Both the position numbers and the translations under genes were made by a program. From positions 24,065 through 88,064 of the forward strand of contig JAFAEM010000008.1 in the NCBI GenBank assembly GCA_023424015.1: DNA of 64,000 nt. The letters run 5' to 3'. Below are positions 1 through 8,626 of this stretch, in pieces. Under the pieces are notes generated by a model. The model ran no database searches. It was not told the DNA's origin and saw only the letters and a list, made by a program, of their open reading frames with translations. This DNA comes from Bacteroidota bacterium (GTDB lineage Bacteria; Bacteroidota; Bacteroidia; Chitinophagales; Chitinophagaceae). How positions within the stretch are numbered: the stretch's first letter is position 1; each line of letters begins with the position of its first letter.

Positions 1-2307
1 ACTTTGCCCGCCCGGAAAAACGCCATAGGCTTCCGTGTCGGGTGACAGGTGTACAATCATTCGCCAGCTGGGTCCATGGCTATGCGTTAGTGCATTGATG
101 ATATTTCCCGAACCACCTACATTAATACCTGTTCTTGCAAAAGGCATTACTGCTTCTTTTAGCAGGTGATAGATGGTCGGATTCTTAAACCGGGCCCATT
201 CAAGCCTGTTTTCTTTCTCCCTTTCAGCCAGCTTGATAGATGCCTTGTTCAGGGCTTCAGTAACAATATCATTGAGCGTTTCAATCTCAGGGGTGTTCAA
301 ATTATCAATGTATGACAGGCTCGCAGAGTCTTTCAGCAACATTTCCAAAGTTGTCTGTTCATCAGGGAAAGTTGCGGCAGGCGATACTCTGCCGATATCA
401 TCCATCCAGATTGTCGTCTCCAACGAATCAAACCAGCACTGGTAGATCGTTTGCCCCCGTGATGCGGGGCTCGCCTGTAGATCCCATTTCTTTATGATGT
501 CAAGAAATTTTTTGCCATCGGCACTCAGCTTTTCCTCGTGCACATATTTTATGAGGATGGGCAACGCATCTTCCGCGGTCACGTTGAAATAGTTTCCCTG
601 TAATTTTTTAAAATCTTCCGGTGTGGCTGCAGTCATCTCCGAAAGAAAACGTTCAACTGCGATACCCCGCGGTGTGATGTATCCACCGGGAATAAAATAC
701 GGATAAGTAGAATCAACAGGCCTTTGATTGGCACTCTCGAGAAAACCTCGTTCAGGATTCCGGGAATGAGGATTTTCAGTCTGCGGAATAAATCCCTGCC
801 AACTGAAGCTGGTATCATCACCGGGCATAATATATAATCCCTGCCCCTCCCATCTTGCCGGGAATTTTCCCTGCTGCCAGATAGCTATGTCACCCGACTT
901 GGATGCAAACACAAAATTTTGACCCGGACAGTCAAAGGTGCTGATCGCACTTGCATAATCATCATAATTATTAGCCCGGTTCAACCGGTAAAATGTCATA
1001 CCCTCATTGCTGGGATCGTGTGCTACCCACCGAACCGCCAGGTTGGTCTCCGGGCTGCTGGTGGTGGTAAATGACTCATCAAACATCACCGGACCGTGTA
1101 CGGTATAAGCAACCGTATCATAAACGGTCGCTCCGCCTCTTACCCTGATCTCTTCAATTCGTAGCTGTGTGGGTTCCCATTTGCCGTTGAACCAATACTC
1201 CTGTTTTGTGTGATCGCGAAACCTTACCCGGTAAAAGTCTTTCACGTCCCTGCCTGCGTTGGTAACACCCCAGGCTATGCTATCGTTGAACCCGATGATC
1301 ACAAATGGGCTGCCGGGCAATGACACACCATAAGTATTAGTTCCGGGCATTGACAGTTGTTGCTCAAACCATATCGAGGGGAATGACAACTCAAGGTGGG
1401 GATCATTGGCGAGTAAAGGAAATCCGCTTTGCGTTCTTGCTCCGGATATCACCCAGTTATTACTGCCGTTATTTTTATCAGGCTTTGAAATTTCCTTCGC
1501 TTCGGTAGTCGACTTTTCCTGGAAATACAGGGAGTCCGCAACGGCAGGTTTTACCGGCACAATACCAGGTGGAGCAAACGGGGTGCCTTTGGGAATAATG
1601 GGCTTCAGGGAATCATTCACCTGCGGGTAAATCATCTTTAATTCCTGCTCACTAAAAATCGCCTTCGCATTTGTCGCGGTGAGATCGTCTTCCGTACCTG
1701 AGCTTAACATCTTTGCCATCATCTTCAATAATAGCGCGGTGCGAAGCGGGGACCATTCCTCAGGTTTAAAATCAAGAATTTTATACTCGATAGGTATCTC
1801 ACTATCCTTTAACGACTGTATATATGCGTTGACCCCATTGGTGTACGCATTGAACACGGCCCAGGAAGCAGGGTCTTCCTGCATTTGTTTGAGCGCTCTC
1901 TCTGCGGCAAATCTCATCCCCAGCCTGCGTTGTTCCTTATCATAGTTTATTGCCCTGGGTCCCGCAATCTCACTGGCTCTACCTTCGGCTGCCCTGGTTT
2001 GAAGATCCATCTGGAAAAGACGAAACTTAGCATGTACAAACCCCTGCACAAAATACAGGTCTTCATCATGCTCCGCAAAAATGTGCGGGACCAGTCTTTC
2101 ATCAAAATAAACTTCGGCCTTTCCTTTGAGACCATTAAATACGAAATCTTCTGAAAAATCATGATTGGTGGATTCCGCGTTTTGCCAGAAACCATGCTGC
2201 GGACTAAGGAACTTTCCCATCGGTGGCACAGGGCCCCATTTTTTATTAAGTGTAAAAATCAGCCCGGCAGTTACAACCGTTGAAAAGAGAAAAGGAACAA
2301 CCCTCAT
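1..2307 (-). CDS. Penicillin acylase family protein (3' end beyond window)
   Basis: Reading the minus strand from the ATG at 2307 gives one open frame to the window edge, 769 codons without a stop, so the C-terminus is missing. The N-terminus is a short hydrophobic segment (MRVVPFLFSTVVTAGLIF). Then comes a conserved alpha-chain block (DLYFVQGFVHAKFRLFQMD) and, near residue 282, GSNNWVISG. Enzymes of this N-terminal-nucleophile family cut themselves before the serine of S-N-x-W, and Ser282 fits as first residue of the beta chain. Known members hydrolyse amide bonds of beta-lactams or acyl-homoserine lactones in the periplasm. The real substrate here cannot be read from sequence. A TATCTTTC element lies just upstream. 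It runs in the same direction as the phytase-like gene before it. Confidence 0.9.
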   Translation of the reverse strand, partial: MRVVPFLFSTVVTAGLIFTLNKKWGPVPPMGKFLSPQHGFWQNAESTNHDFSEDFVFNGLKGKAEVYFDERLVPHIFAEHDEDLYFVQGFVHAKFRLFQMDLQTRAAEGRASEIAGPRAINYDKEQRRLGMRFAAERALKQMQEDPASWAVFNAYTNGVNAYIQSLKDSEIPIEYKILDFKPEEWSPLRTALLLKMMAKMLSSGTEDDLTATNAKAIFSEQELKMIYPQVNDSLKPIIPKGTPFAPPGIVPVKPAVADSLYFQEKSTTEAKEISKPDKNNGSNNWVISGARTQSGFPLLANDPHLELSFPSIWFEQQLSMPGTNTYGVSLPGSPFVIIGFNDSIAWGVTNAGRDVKDFYRVRFRDHTKQEYWFNGKWEPTQLRIEEIRVRGGATVYDTVAYTVHGPVMFDESFTTTSSPETNLAVRWVAHDPSNEGMTFYRLNRANNYDDYASAISTFDCPGQNFVFASKSGDIAIWQQGKFPARWEGQGLYIMPGDDTSFSWQGFIPQTENPHSRNPERGFLESANQRPVDSTYPYFIPGGYITPRGIAVERFLSEMTAATPEDFKKLQGNYFNVTAEDALPILIKYVHEEKLSADGKKFLDIIKKWDLQASPASRGQTIYQCWFDSLETTIWMDDIGRVSPAATFPDEQTTLEMLLKDSASLSYIDNLNTPEIETLNDIVTEALNKASIKLAEREKENRLEWARFKNPTIYHLLKEAVMPFARTGINVGGSGNIINALTHSHGPSWRMIVHLSPDTEAYGVFPGGQS

Positions 2308-2423
2308 ATAAAATAAATATTCTGAAAGATAGAAAAGAAATACTGTGAAGAAAAAGCCCCGACAAAAAAATCCATCGAAAAATGGCCAGGCAACACCCGG
2401 CCACAACGTATGGTGGCTCTTCT

Positions 2424-3572
2424 TTAGGGTATCACTTCAAATAAAAAAAACTGTGTTCGTTCCCTGGGGTTAAAATTATTGTCGGTAACCAATACGAGGC
2501 TACGATTTCCATTGGTAAGCCTGGGTCCCCAGGTTATGCCTTCCACATTAAAGACTTCCACCTCAAGTTCTTTATTCATATCAAGCAGCAGTTTCTTTTT
2601 CATGGGCTTGCTGCTCGGGTATTGTTCAAGTGAAATATTGCCGGCAATATTTTCCGCTTCGTTCGCATCGGCCAGGAAAAGCCTGATATCCGATTCCACT
2701 CTTCCGACAGAATACGCCCTTTCAATGACGATGAATTTTTTTTCACCCACCTGCATGATATCCGAAATACCGTTGATCTTAAATGCACCCGGTGGATTGG
2801 CGGGATGCGGAACAGGATCGGTCTCATAGGCAAATTGCGCCAGCTGTTTCCGGGTTGGAATATCAAATTCCATTATCCTGACCCATGAGGTTGAATCGCC
2901 GGTCCCGGCTTTTGGACCGTCTTCATGTAAGGGTTCCTCCACACTTACATAAAGTCGCTGAAAATTTTCGGAGAAATCCAATCCTTCAAATACGCTGTTG
3001 TGACGCGGACCTTTTTCGACCGACTGCATCAGCATATTTGGTGGCAGGGCAAAACTATCCATCCAATTACCATTCCGGTCCATGATCACAATATCGGCGT
3101 TTTGTAATTGTTGAACGGGTCGTATCCGGCGCTGCCCCTCGCTTCCCCTGACGAAAAAGTCGTGCACGGGGTTATAACGCATGGATTCGAGGTCAGCCGA
3201 CTGCGGCAGGTCTTTGGTGATATCAGCATAAGGTTTACCCTCAGGATTTTTTATTGTCGTGACTCCTGTGAAGATCACGGTGTCGATACCTTTTCCGCTT
3301 AGGGGAATTTTTGCTGTATAAAACCTCGCCGCGCCTCTCGCCGAGGGATCATCGCATATCATATAATATATATCATCAGCGGCATAATAGTCGATACCAG
3401 ACAGGCCGCCGATCTCCGTGCCTTCCATCAGGAGTCCATGCGGCACTTCATATGCGTTAATGAACTTAAGTGCGGCAATATTCCTGGAATCGCCCCCGCT
3501 GATTTTTTTGGAACTACTACAACTAAAAACCAGGATAAGCACAAAAAAACAGGCGATGTAATTGATCCGCAT
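2424..3572 (-). CDS. Esterase-like / phytase-like beta-propeller lipoprotein
   Basis: The protein resembles the 'esterase-like activity of phytase' family, a periplasmic or surface beta-propeller. Conserved segments include GGLSGIDYYAADDIYYMICDD near the N-terminus and HNSVFEGLDFSENF in the middle. I start it at the ATG at 3572 because the following residues form a lipoprotein signal (MRINYIACFFVLILVFSC, then SSSKK). The frame stays open to 3683, but the upstream part looks unlike a signal peptide. A perfect TAnnTTTG promoter element lies at 3590-3597, inside that upstream part, which supports the shorter start. Mature length is about 365 residues. Enzymatic activity on phytate is not certain; some relatives act on other phosphoesters or have no tested activity. 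It lies on the same strand as the penicillin-acylase gene downstream. Confidence 0.8.
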   Translation of the reverse strand: MRINYIACFFVLILVFSCSSSKKISGGDSRNIAALKFINAYEVPHGLLMEGTEIGGLSGIDYYAADDIYYMICDDPSARGAARFYTAKIPLSGKGIDTVIFTGVTTIKNPEGKPYADITKDLPQSADLESMRYNPVHDFFVRGSEGQRRIRPVQQLQNADIVIMDRNGNWMDSFALPPNMLMQSVEKGPRHNSVFEGLDFSENFQRLYVSVEEPLHEDGPKAGTGDSTSWVRIMEFDIPTRKQLAQFAYETDPVPHPANPPGAFKINGISDIMQVGEKKFIVIERAYSVGRVESDIRLFLADANEAENIAGNISLEQYPSSKPMKKKLLLDMNKELEVEVFNVEGITWGPRLTNGNRSLVLVTDNNFNPRERTQFFLFEVIP

Positions 3573-3589
3573 TTGGAGAAATTTGATCG

Positions 3590-3597
3590 CAAATCTA
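3590..3597 (-). promoter_or_regulatory. Bacteroidota -7 promoter element for the phytase-like gene
   Basis: The minus strand reads TAGATTTG, matching the Bacteroidota -7 consensus TAnnTTTG. It sits 18 bases before the chosen ATG at 3572, leaving a short leader. No clear -33 TTG could be fixed. Confidence 0.55.
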
Positions 3598-3698
3598 CAT
3601 ACTGGAAACTGACTGTTTGATATACCGACCATGACGGGTAAAAAAAAAGCACCCTCCCCTTTCAGGAAGGATGCCGAACTCACCGTTTTAGCGAATGC

Positions 3699-4589
3699 CT
3701 ACGGTAATGTGACGATACGTTCTTTATTGCGCCATTTTAATAATGCTTCGTTATCACACTCCCCATCGTCAGGGTAGCCATAGTCAAGCTGGAACTCATG
3801 ATTTTTTACTTTCGCCTCCAGCACACCTGCGCTGATCCATTGGCAGTTAACCTTTTTGATCAATGCTTCGCTGATGCTGATACTGGTCTCCATACCATTT
3901 TGATAAACCGTTTTTGTGTTGCCTTCTATCGAATACACATCATCCATGATATCGTCCGTGCCAGCTCCTTCAATCTGTGTAGTGTAAGTAAGCCTTTCGT
4001 AAGTATACTGTCGACCGTTGGGCCAGGTAATTGAGGCGTCTTTCACCTCCACCGAATACTTAATACCATCATTTGTACTCAGGTTAGTGATCACTTTGGT
4101 GCCTTCCACTTCCAAACGGCCGACATGATAATCTTCCAGGGTGATCGTCATTACAGAACCTGGTTCGCGGATAGGTCCGGAAATATGAATAATGATCTTT
4201 CCTTTACGGAACCGTCCATCGTTTCCATTTCCACCAGTCCCGAAATCAATGGTTACTACCTTAGGATAGGTATTGTCGTCCGGTGTGACCGTGATGACAG
4301 CTTTTACACCAATTCGTAATTTGAGTTTCAGAAAAGGAAACAACCTGCCAGCTGTACCTGCCTCCCTTGCGGCACTTGCGAGGGCTTCTTCTTCGGCGGC
4401 AGTCATGCTAATATCGAGCAGGTCGTCAAAACTGGCTTCAGCCTCCATACTTTCCAGGGAATACACTTCAGCTTCAGCCTCAGTTATCGGCGGTTTCGAA
4501 TCTCCATTTTCCTTTTTACAGGAAACAACAAACAAGCACAGGATGACGGCAATGGACAAGACATTCCTGTTCATGACATTAAATTTCAT
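3699..4589 (-). CDS. Hypothetical lipoprotein, beta-rich
   Basis: I do not recognise a named family. The start MKFNVMNRNVLSIAVILCLF followed by VVSCKKE is a clear lipoprotein signal with lipobox cysteine; a second ATG at 4574 would give a tighter signal peptide. After the cysteine there is an acidic, Ala/Glu-rich stretch (about residues 34-80). A region rich in alternating hydrophobic and polar residues follows (LKLKLRIGVKAVITVTPDDN and later), typical of a beta-sandwich or beta-barrel-like fold, ending near residue 296. It has a glycine-rich turn (FGTGGNGNDGRFRKG). It runs in the same direction as the phytase-like gene, 15 bases or more upstream of its extended frame, so they may be co-transcribed. 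Role unknown; likely anchored to the outer or inner membrane facing the periplasm or surface. Confidence 0.7.
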   Translation of the reverse strand: MKFNVMNRNVLSIAVILCLFVVSCKKENGDSKPPITEAEAEVYSLESMEAEASFDDLLDISMTAAEEEALASAAREAGTAGRLFPFLKLKLRIGVKAVITVTPDDNTYPKVVTIDFGTGGNGNDGRFRKGKIIIHISGPIREPGSVMTITLEDYHVGRLEVEGTKVITNLSTNDGIKYSVEVKDASITWPNGRQYTYERLTYTTQIEGAGTDDIMDDVYSIEGNTKTVYQNGMETSISISEALIKKVNCQWISAGVLEAKVKNHEFQLDYGYPDDGECDNEALLKWRNKERIVTLP

Positions 4590-4689
4590 TTGAATAAATT
4601 TTTGGGTTATTGGTAGTTAATAACGTTTATTTGGAATTGTTAAAACCAGTAAGGTTTAATGCCTCTTTAAATTTATTTCCCTGGTTTAA

Positions 4690-5598
4690 ATGAAAGAAAT
4701 TTTTGGCTTTATCCGAACGTACTACCACGAAGTAAATAAACCGGTGCTTTTACTAAGTACATTATATATAGGCACCCTGGTATGGCTCAACTATGGTTAC
4801 GACCTGGAATCCCGGCTTATAAATCAGCAGTGGCCGGCTGCGAAGTTTTGGGGACATTTTTTAATATATACTACTGCATTTCTACCGCCGTATTTATTGC
4901 TCTTAAGTAAAGAAAAGATCAACCCGGGCATTCCATTCTGGATTTGCTTGCTGCTGGCTCCCGCCATATTTGCCATAAAAGTAAGTATGGACACCAGTTT
5001 GTCGCTTTCAGTAAATAAAGAGTGGAATACATACTGGAACGATATCATATATTGGCCGTTGCGAATGGCTGTGCTGGTTGGGATACTTGCCGTATGTAAA
5101 TTCATATTTCACAAAAATGATGAGCGTTTTGGGTTGTCGGCAAAACGTTTCAACCTGGCACCCTACCTGTTCATGTTGATGATCATGGTGCCCCTGATCA
5201 CCGCGGCATCCACCCAACCTGATTTCCTGACTGTATATCCCAAATTCAAAAATATCCTGCCCCTGCCTGCCGATGCTGAACCATCCTGGTGGTATATGAT
5301 ACTATTTGAAGCTTCGTATGGAACAGATTTCTTTTCCGTGGAGATATTTTTCAGGGGTTTCCTGGTCATCGGGTTCATGCGGTGGGCCGGCAAAGCCGCG
5401 ATATTACCCATGGCTTGTTTTTATTGCAGTATTCATTTTGGCAAGCCACTGGGTGAATGCATCAGTTCCTATTTCGGAGGATTATTGTTGGGAATCGTTT
5501 CCTATCACACCCGGTCCATCTACGGCGGGTTGATCGTCCACCTTGGTATTGCCTGGCTAATGGAACTCGGTGGTTACGTCGGAAACCGGCTGTTCTAA
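4690..5598 (+). CDS. CPBP-family intramembrane protease-like protein, degenerate motifs
   Basis: A 302-residue membrane protein with about eight hydrophobic segments. The C-terminal third carries the layout of CPBP (CAAX protease and bacteriocin-processing) membrane glutamic proteases. Motif 1, usually EExxxR, is here VEIFFRG, so the first glutamate is replaced by valine while the second Glu and the Arg remain. Motif 2 has a histidine in YCSIHFGKP. Motif 3 has a histidine in IVHLGIAW, where the family often has HxxxN. The last helices (YFGGLLLGIVSYHTRSIYGG) match the family well. Changed motif residues make protease activity uncertain. It is transcribed away from the unknown lipoprotein; the shared 100-base gap is AT-rich and holds a TAAATTTA element. 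Confidence 0.75.
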   Translation: MKEIFGFIRTYYHEVNKPVLLLSTLYIGTLVWLNYGYDLESRLINQQWPAAKFWGHFLIYTTAFLPPYLLLLSKEKINPGIPFWICLLLAPAIFAIKVSMDTSLSLSVNKEWNTYWNDIIYWPLRMAVLVGILAVCKFIFHKNDERFGLSAKRFNLAPYLFMLMIMVPLITAASTQPDFLTVYPKFKNILPLPADAEPSWWYMILFEASYGTDFFSVEIFFRGFLVIGFMRWAGKAAILPMACFYCSIHFGKPLGECISSYFGGLLLGIVSYHTRSIYGGLIVHLGIAWLMELGGYVGNRLF

Positions 5599-5646
5599 AA
5601 TCTACCATATTCAACGATCGATTCCCCGGAGTCCATAAATGGCGAT

Positions 5647-5670
5647 GCCGGTCTTAATGAAAAGACCGGC
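5647..5670. terminator. Hairpin between CPBP gene and rnpB
   Basis: A perfect 9-bp stem (GCCGGTCTT paired with AAGACCGGC) with a 6-base loop lies between the convergent ends of the CPBP gene and the RNase P RNA. It lacks a strong T tract on either side, so it may mark a 3' end or protect one rather than act as a classic terminator. Confidence 0.5.
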
Positions 5671-5683
5671 ACCGTGTGATAAG

Positions 5684-6076
5684 TTACTACAAACCTGTAA
5701 GCCGGATCCTGTATCCCGGCAGGGCCGGGATGGTTATCATTTATCTGTGCCTCCGGTTACCCGGGGCATCAATCTGTCTACCCATCAGCGTCCGTTCCGC
5801 CGAAACAGAACGATCGGGCGGGCAGCCCTCTACGCTGACCTATATGACATTTCAGCATGCAAGGTTTACCCCCGGATGATGTTACCATCAACCGCCGTGA
5901 GCTCTTACCTCACGTTTTCACCTTTTCCGCCTGCGTGGCAGGGGTAGTCATTTTCTGTGGCACTATCTGTTGCCGGGCATAAGCCCGGCACCCGGCTCTT
6001 CACCGGTGCATTGCCCTTCGCTGTCCGGACTTTCCTACCATCCGTTTCGGATGATCGATAACCCGGTTTGTAGTAA
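5684..6076 (-). ncRNA. rnpB: RNase P RNA, bacterial type A
   Basis: The minus strand carries the conserved blocks of bacterial RNase P RNA in order. Near the 5' end are GGAAAGTCCGGAC and ACAGAAAATG. GGTAAGAGCTCACG follows in the middle. GATAAATGATAACC and ACAGGATCCGGCTTACAGG are near the 3' end. The two ends pair perfectly over 12 bases (TTACTACAAACC with GGTTTGTAGTAA), which is helix P1 and sets the limits to within a few bases. Length is about 393 nucleotides, usual for this RNA. It is the catalytic subunit that removes 5' leaders from tRNA precursors. Open frames on both strands in this interval are not genes. A -7-like element GATCTTTG lies at 6084-6091, just upstream of the 5' end. Confidence 0.97.
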
Positions 6077-6083
6077 AAACTTT

Positions 6084-6091
6084 CAAAGATC
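6084..6091 (-). promoter_or_regulatory. Probable -7 element of rnpB
   Basis: The minus strand reads GATCTTTG, one base off TAnnTTTG, about 8 bases before the P1 helix of the RNA. The same CCGGGATCTTTG motif occurs again about 30 bases further upstream. Confidence 0.4.
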
Positions 6092-6786
6092 CCGGCTGCG
6101 AAAATAAAACACCTGGTCCAAAGATCCCGGTATTGATCCAACCGCTTCGAACCGGGGCCAACCCCTGATGCCTAAAAACTTAAAATAGCCCAATCCAAAT
6201 TTCATCAACCAGCTGGTAGGCCAGCCGCGATCAGATAGTCCCGGGCGGGAGCGCCGTTTCGATGATCAGACGGGACATTTTCCAAGATCCAACAAATCGG
6301 GGAGCAAACCTCCTTCAAACATATTATTAAAATTTCAACTTAAAAAATTTATTTAAACTAAAATTTTCTCAAACACTCATTTAAAATTAAATTTCAATTG
6401 ATTGTAAAATTTTTATTCCAAAATTATCCCAACCGGGTGAATCTTGAATTTTGACCGCTACCTTCACCATATAATTTTCAATTAAAATAATCAATAGAAC
6501 ACATTAAAGCCTGTAAATTAATCATTTAAGAAAATATTTACATAAAATAAATATTAGCCAAACTAGGAAAACAGTCGTAGTCCGGATTTACTATCAATTT
6601 TAGCTTAAAAATTAATTAAATATGAGTACGTGATATTTCGGGGCTGGCCCCACCCCGCCGGGAGCGGGACAAATTGGCGTCCGTGGTTTTCAGAAAAACC
6701 GGGGAAAGGGTTTAGGGAAATATGGGTCGAAAAACTACCCCGTCCTGGTCCGCTGGGGTGATGGTGGAAGAAGTTTTTACAAATAA
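6092..6786. other. Gene-free region: AT-rich block then GC-rich block
   Basis: No convincing gene is seen over about 700 bases. About 6310-6600 is strikingly AT-rich, with runs such as ATTTAAAATTAAATTTC. About 6625-6775 is GC-rich with G and C runs (GGGGCTGGCCCCACCCCG). An open frame on the minus strand in the second part lacks features of a real protein. A small hairpin-prone patch lies at 6235-6285. An unrecognised small RNA or relic of a mobile element is possible but not shown. Confidence 0.4.
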
Positions 6787-6855
6787 ATGTTAACCATTTT
6801 TGCTGTCGTACCTTTAACAAAACCGGCTCGTCTAACCGGTAACAAATCCAAAAAA

Positions 6856-7257
6856 GTGACCCGAATTTTATTGATCAGTTTTTTTTGCCTGGCGGCGTTT
6901 GGTGTAAAAGCGCAGAAAGTGGACAGCATATATTTCCACCTCTACACCGATAGTCTCAAAAAAGGAACGCACAATTATATCAACGTGGACGGGAAATTAT
7001 CCAATGGCAGTTGGGCTCCGCTAACCGCAAAAGAGATCCAGTTCAGCGCTTCGGATTGTCATTTTTCGGGGAATGAACTGGTGGTACCGGCAAATTTTAA
7101 AGGTGACAAAATAACAGTAAAAGCCGTGCTCAAATCCAATCCCGACCTGGTCATTGAGCGCACGATCTGGATCAAAATTAAACCCGACGGACCTCTGCCA
7201 ACGCAGGAGGAAGTGATGAGGGAGTTTAAGAAAAAGGGAAGGAAGAGGGGGAACTAG
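6856..7257 (+). CDS. Small secreted protein of unknown function
   Basis: I do not recognise a named family. A GTG start at 6856 gives a good signal peptide (VTRILLISFFCLAAFGVKAQ, cut after AQ) and a 133-residue product; the frame also has an ATG at 6787. A TACCTTTA promoter-like element at 6809-6816 lies between the two, so the GTG is preferred. The mature part (about 113 residues) has an Ig-like pattern of strands: DSIYFHLYTDSLKKGTHNYI, then KEIQFSASDCHFSGNELVVP, then KITVKAVLK and a closing IERTIWIKIK. It ends in a very basic tail (REFKKKGRKRGN). It is convergent with the transaldolase gene and shares a terminator with it. Export to the periplasm or beyond is likely. Confidence 0.65.
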   Translation: MTRILLISFFCLAAFGVKAQKVDSIYFHLYTDSLKKGTHNYINVDGKLSNGSWAPLTAKEIQFSASDCHFSGNELVVPANFKGDKITVKAVLKSNPDLVIERTIWIKIKPDGPLPTQEEVMREFKKKGRKRGN

Positions 7258-7333
7258 GTACTGGGATTTGAAGATTGAGGATGAGATTGAGGATGAGGTT
7301 TAGAATACCGGATTGAGGTTTATAAACAAGAAA

Positions 7334-7357
7334 AATGAAGCGTGAACACGCCTCATT
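7334..7357. terminator. Bidirectional Rho-independent terminator
   Basis: An 11-base arm (AATGAAGCGTG) pairs with CACGCCTCATT with one mismatch around a 2-base loop. The hairpin is preceded by AAAA and followed by TTTTT, so it can end transcripts of both the small secreted protein gene and the transaldolase gene. Confidence 0.8.
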
Positions 7358-7393
7358 TTTTATTATAAGTTCTGTGAATGATTTTATGCGATC

Positions 7394-8050
7394 TTAAGCA
7401 AACTTGCGGGCATCTTCCAGGAATTTGGCGAGCCCGATATCGGTAAGAGGGTGTTTGAGCAGGCCAAGAATGGAATCCAGGGGACTGGTACATACATCCG
7501 CTCCCGCTTCTGCGCATTTCACAATATGTAATGCGTTACGGATCGATGCCGCGAGTATCTCCGTTTTATAACCCTGTACAGAATAGATATGCGCGATCTG
7601 GGCGATCAGCTCTACCCCATCCCAGTTACTGTCGTCGATACGACCAATAAAGGGAGAAACATAAGCCGCACCTGCTTTTGCAGCCAGGATGGCCTGTCCG
7701 GCGGAGAAAACCAGCGTACAATTAGTACGAATCCCGTTATCAGTAAACCATTTGATCGCTTTCACGCCATCTTTAATCATCGGCACCTTTACCACGATGT
7801 TTGGATGGATCGCCGCGAGCTTTTTACCTTCTTCTACGATCTCATTAAAGTCTGTAGATACCACTTCAGCGCTGATATCACCGCCTTCAACCATTTCACA
7901 GATGGTTTTGTAGTGATTGATGACTGCATCATGCCCTTTGATCCCTTCTTTGGCCATCAATGAGGGGTTGGTCGTTACACCATCCAGGATCCCGAGGTCA
8001 TGAGCTTCTTTTATCTGTGCGAGATTGGCAGTATCGATGAAAAACTTCAT
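7394..8050 (-). CDS. Transaldolase / fructose-6-phosphate aldolase family (short TalC type)
   Basis: A 218-residue protein with the full short-transaldolase signature: MKFFIDTANLAQIKEA at the N-terminus, DGVTTNPSLMAKEG, the Schiff-base lysine Lys88 in IVVKVPM, NCTLVFSAGQA, and YVSPFIGRIDD. It folds as an alpha/beta barrel in the cytoplasm and moves a three-carbon dihydroxyacetone unit between sugar phosphates in the non-oxidative pentose phosphate pathway. Relatives are split between true transaldolases and fructose-6-phosphate aldolases, and sequence alone does not settle which. Its 3' end shares a bidirectional terminator with the converging small gene. The 120 bases upstream hold a long inverted repeat and then the SRP RNA gene, on the same strand. 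Confidence 0.93.
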   Translation of the reverse strand: MKFFIDTANLAQIKEAHDLGILDGVTTNPSLMAKEGIKGHDAVINHYKTICEMVEGGDISAEVVSTDFNEIVEEGKKLAAIHPNIVVKVPMIKDGVKAIKWFTDNGIRTNCTLVFSAGQAILAAKAGAAYVSPFIGRIDDSNWDGVELIAQIAHIYSVQGYKTEILAASIRNALHIVKCAEAGADVCTSPLDSILGLLKHPLTDIGLAKFLEDARKFA

Positions 8051-8088
8051 AATAATTAGAACATTTGAGGATGTGCTAGTTGAAAATT

Positions 8089-8155
8089 AATGAGCCAATT
8101 TGAAATTCATTTTCCCGGGCGGGGTCCTGCGGACAGATTTTCAAATTGGCTCATT
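8089..8155. repeat. 17-bp perfect inverted repeat upstream of transaldolase
   Basis: AATGAGCCAATTTGAAA at 8089-8105 is repeated as its exact reverse complement at 8139-8155 around a 33-base GC-rich centre. The outer flanks are partly complementary too. It lies between the SRP RNA 3' end and the transaldolase start, and could act as the SRP RNA terminator or be a dispersed palindrome. Confidence 0.7.
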
Positions 8156-8172
8156 TTCAAATTAGTTAAAAA

Positions 8173-8269
8173 AGGCAGGCTCCTCACATCGCACCGCTCA
8201 ACCACCTACTCTTGCTGCCTTCCGGCCCTGGGAGGGTTCAGCAGGAGCTGGTCGTGTAAGACCTGCCGG
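8173..8269 (-). ncRNA. ffs: Small SRP RNA (4.5S type)
   Basis: The minus strand carries the universal SRP helix 8: GCTGAACCCTCCCAGGGCC followed by the GGAA tetraloop region CCGGAAGGCAGCA. The ends pair (CCGGCAGG with CCTGCC), giving a hairpin of about 97 nucleotides without an Alu domain, which is the usual small bacterial form. The RNA binds Ffh and guides ribosomes making membrane proteins to FtsY. A perfect TAnnTTTG promoter element lies directly before the 5' end. Confidence 0.95.
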
Positions 8270-8271
8270 CG

Positions 8272-8279
8272 CAAAGATA
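8272..8279 (-). promoter_or_regulatory. -7 promoter element of the SRP RNA
   Basis: The minus strand reads TATCTTTG, an exact TAnnTTTG match, three to eight bases before the first paired base of the SRP RNA. This fixes the RNA start well. Confidence 0.75.
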
Positions 8280-8286
8280 CGGAAGC

Positions 8287-8500
8287 AAAGCCACGGATTA
8301 CACAGATTACACGGATTTTTTGGGCCACGAATGGCACGGAAGGCAGCCACGAATTGCACGAATCACACGAATGGGAACACAGGAGTTGTGACGACGCGCA
8401 CGGATGGCAGCTACGAATGGCACGGAAGGCAGCCACGAATTGCACGAATCACACGAAGGGGACACGGAGTTGTGACGACGCGCAAGGATGGTACTAGTCC
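8287..8500. repeat. CACGGAT/CACGAAT dispersed repeat block, with 86-bp duplication
   Basis: Tandem variants of GCCACGGATTACACGGATT and GCCACGAATTGCACGAATC fill this block. Inside it, a segment beginning AGGCAGCCACGAATTGC at 8341 recurs at 8427, an 86-base tandem duplication that also carries GAGTTGTGACGACGCGCA. Frames read through it give only repetitive Arg/Ile or His/Cys strings, so it is not coding. Confidence 0.85.
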
Positions 8501-8626
8501 ATATCCTTCGTGACATCCTCCGTGTGTTCTATGTTCTGCTAAATCTTAATCAAAAAACTATCTATTTACATACTAAAGACTTTTGATTACATATTCTTCC
8601 AAATTATCGAAATAAGTTTTCCTTTT

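Noticed and set aside
5639..6141. Open frames on both strands over 5639-6141
   Set aside because: They lie in RNase P RNA, which is supported by all conserved blocks and a perfect P1 pairing.
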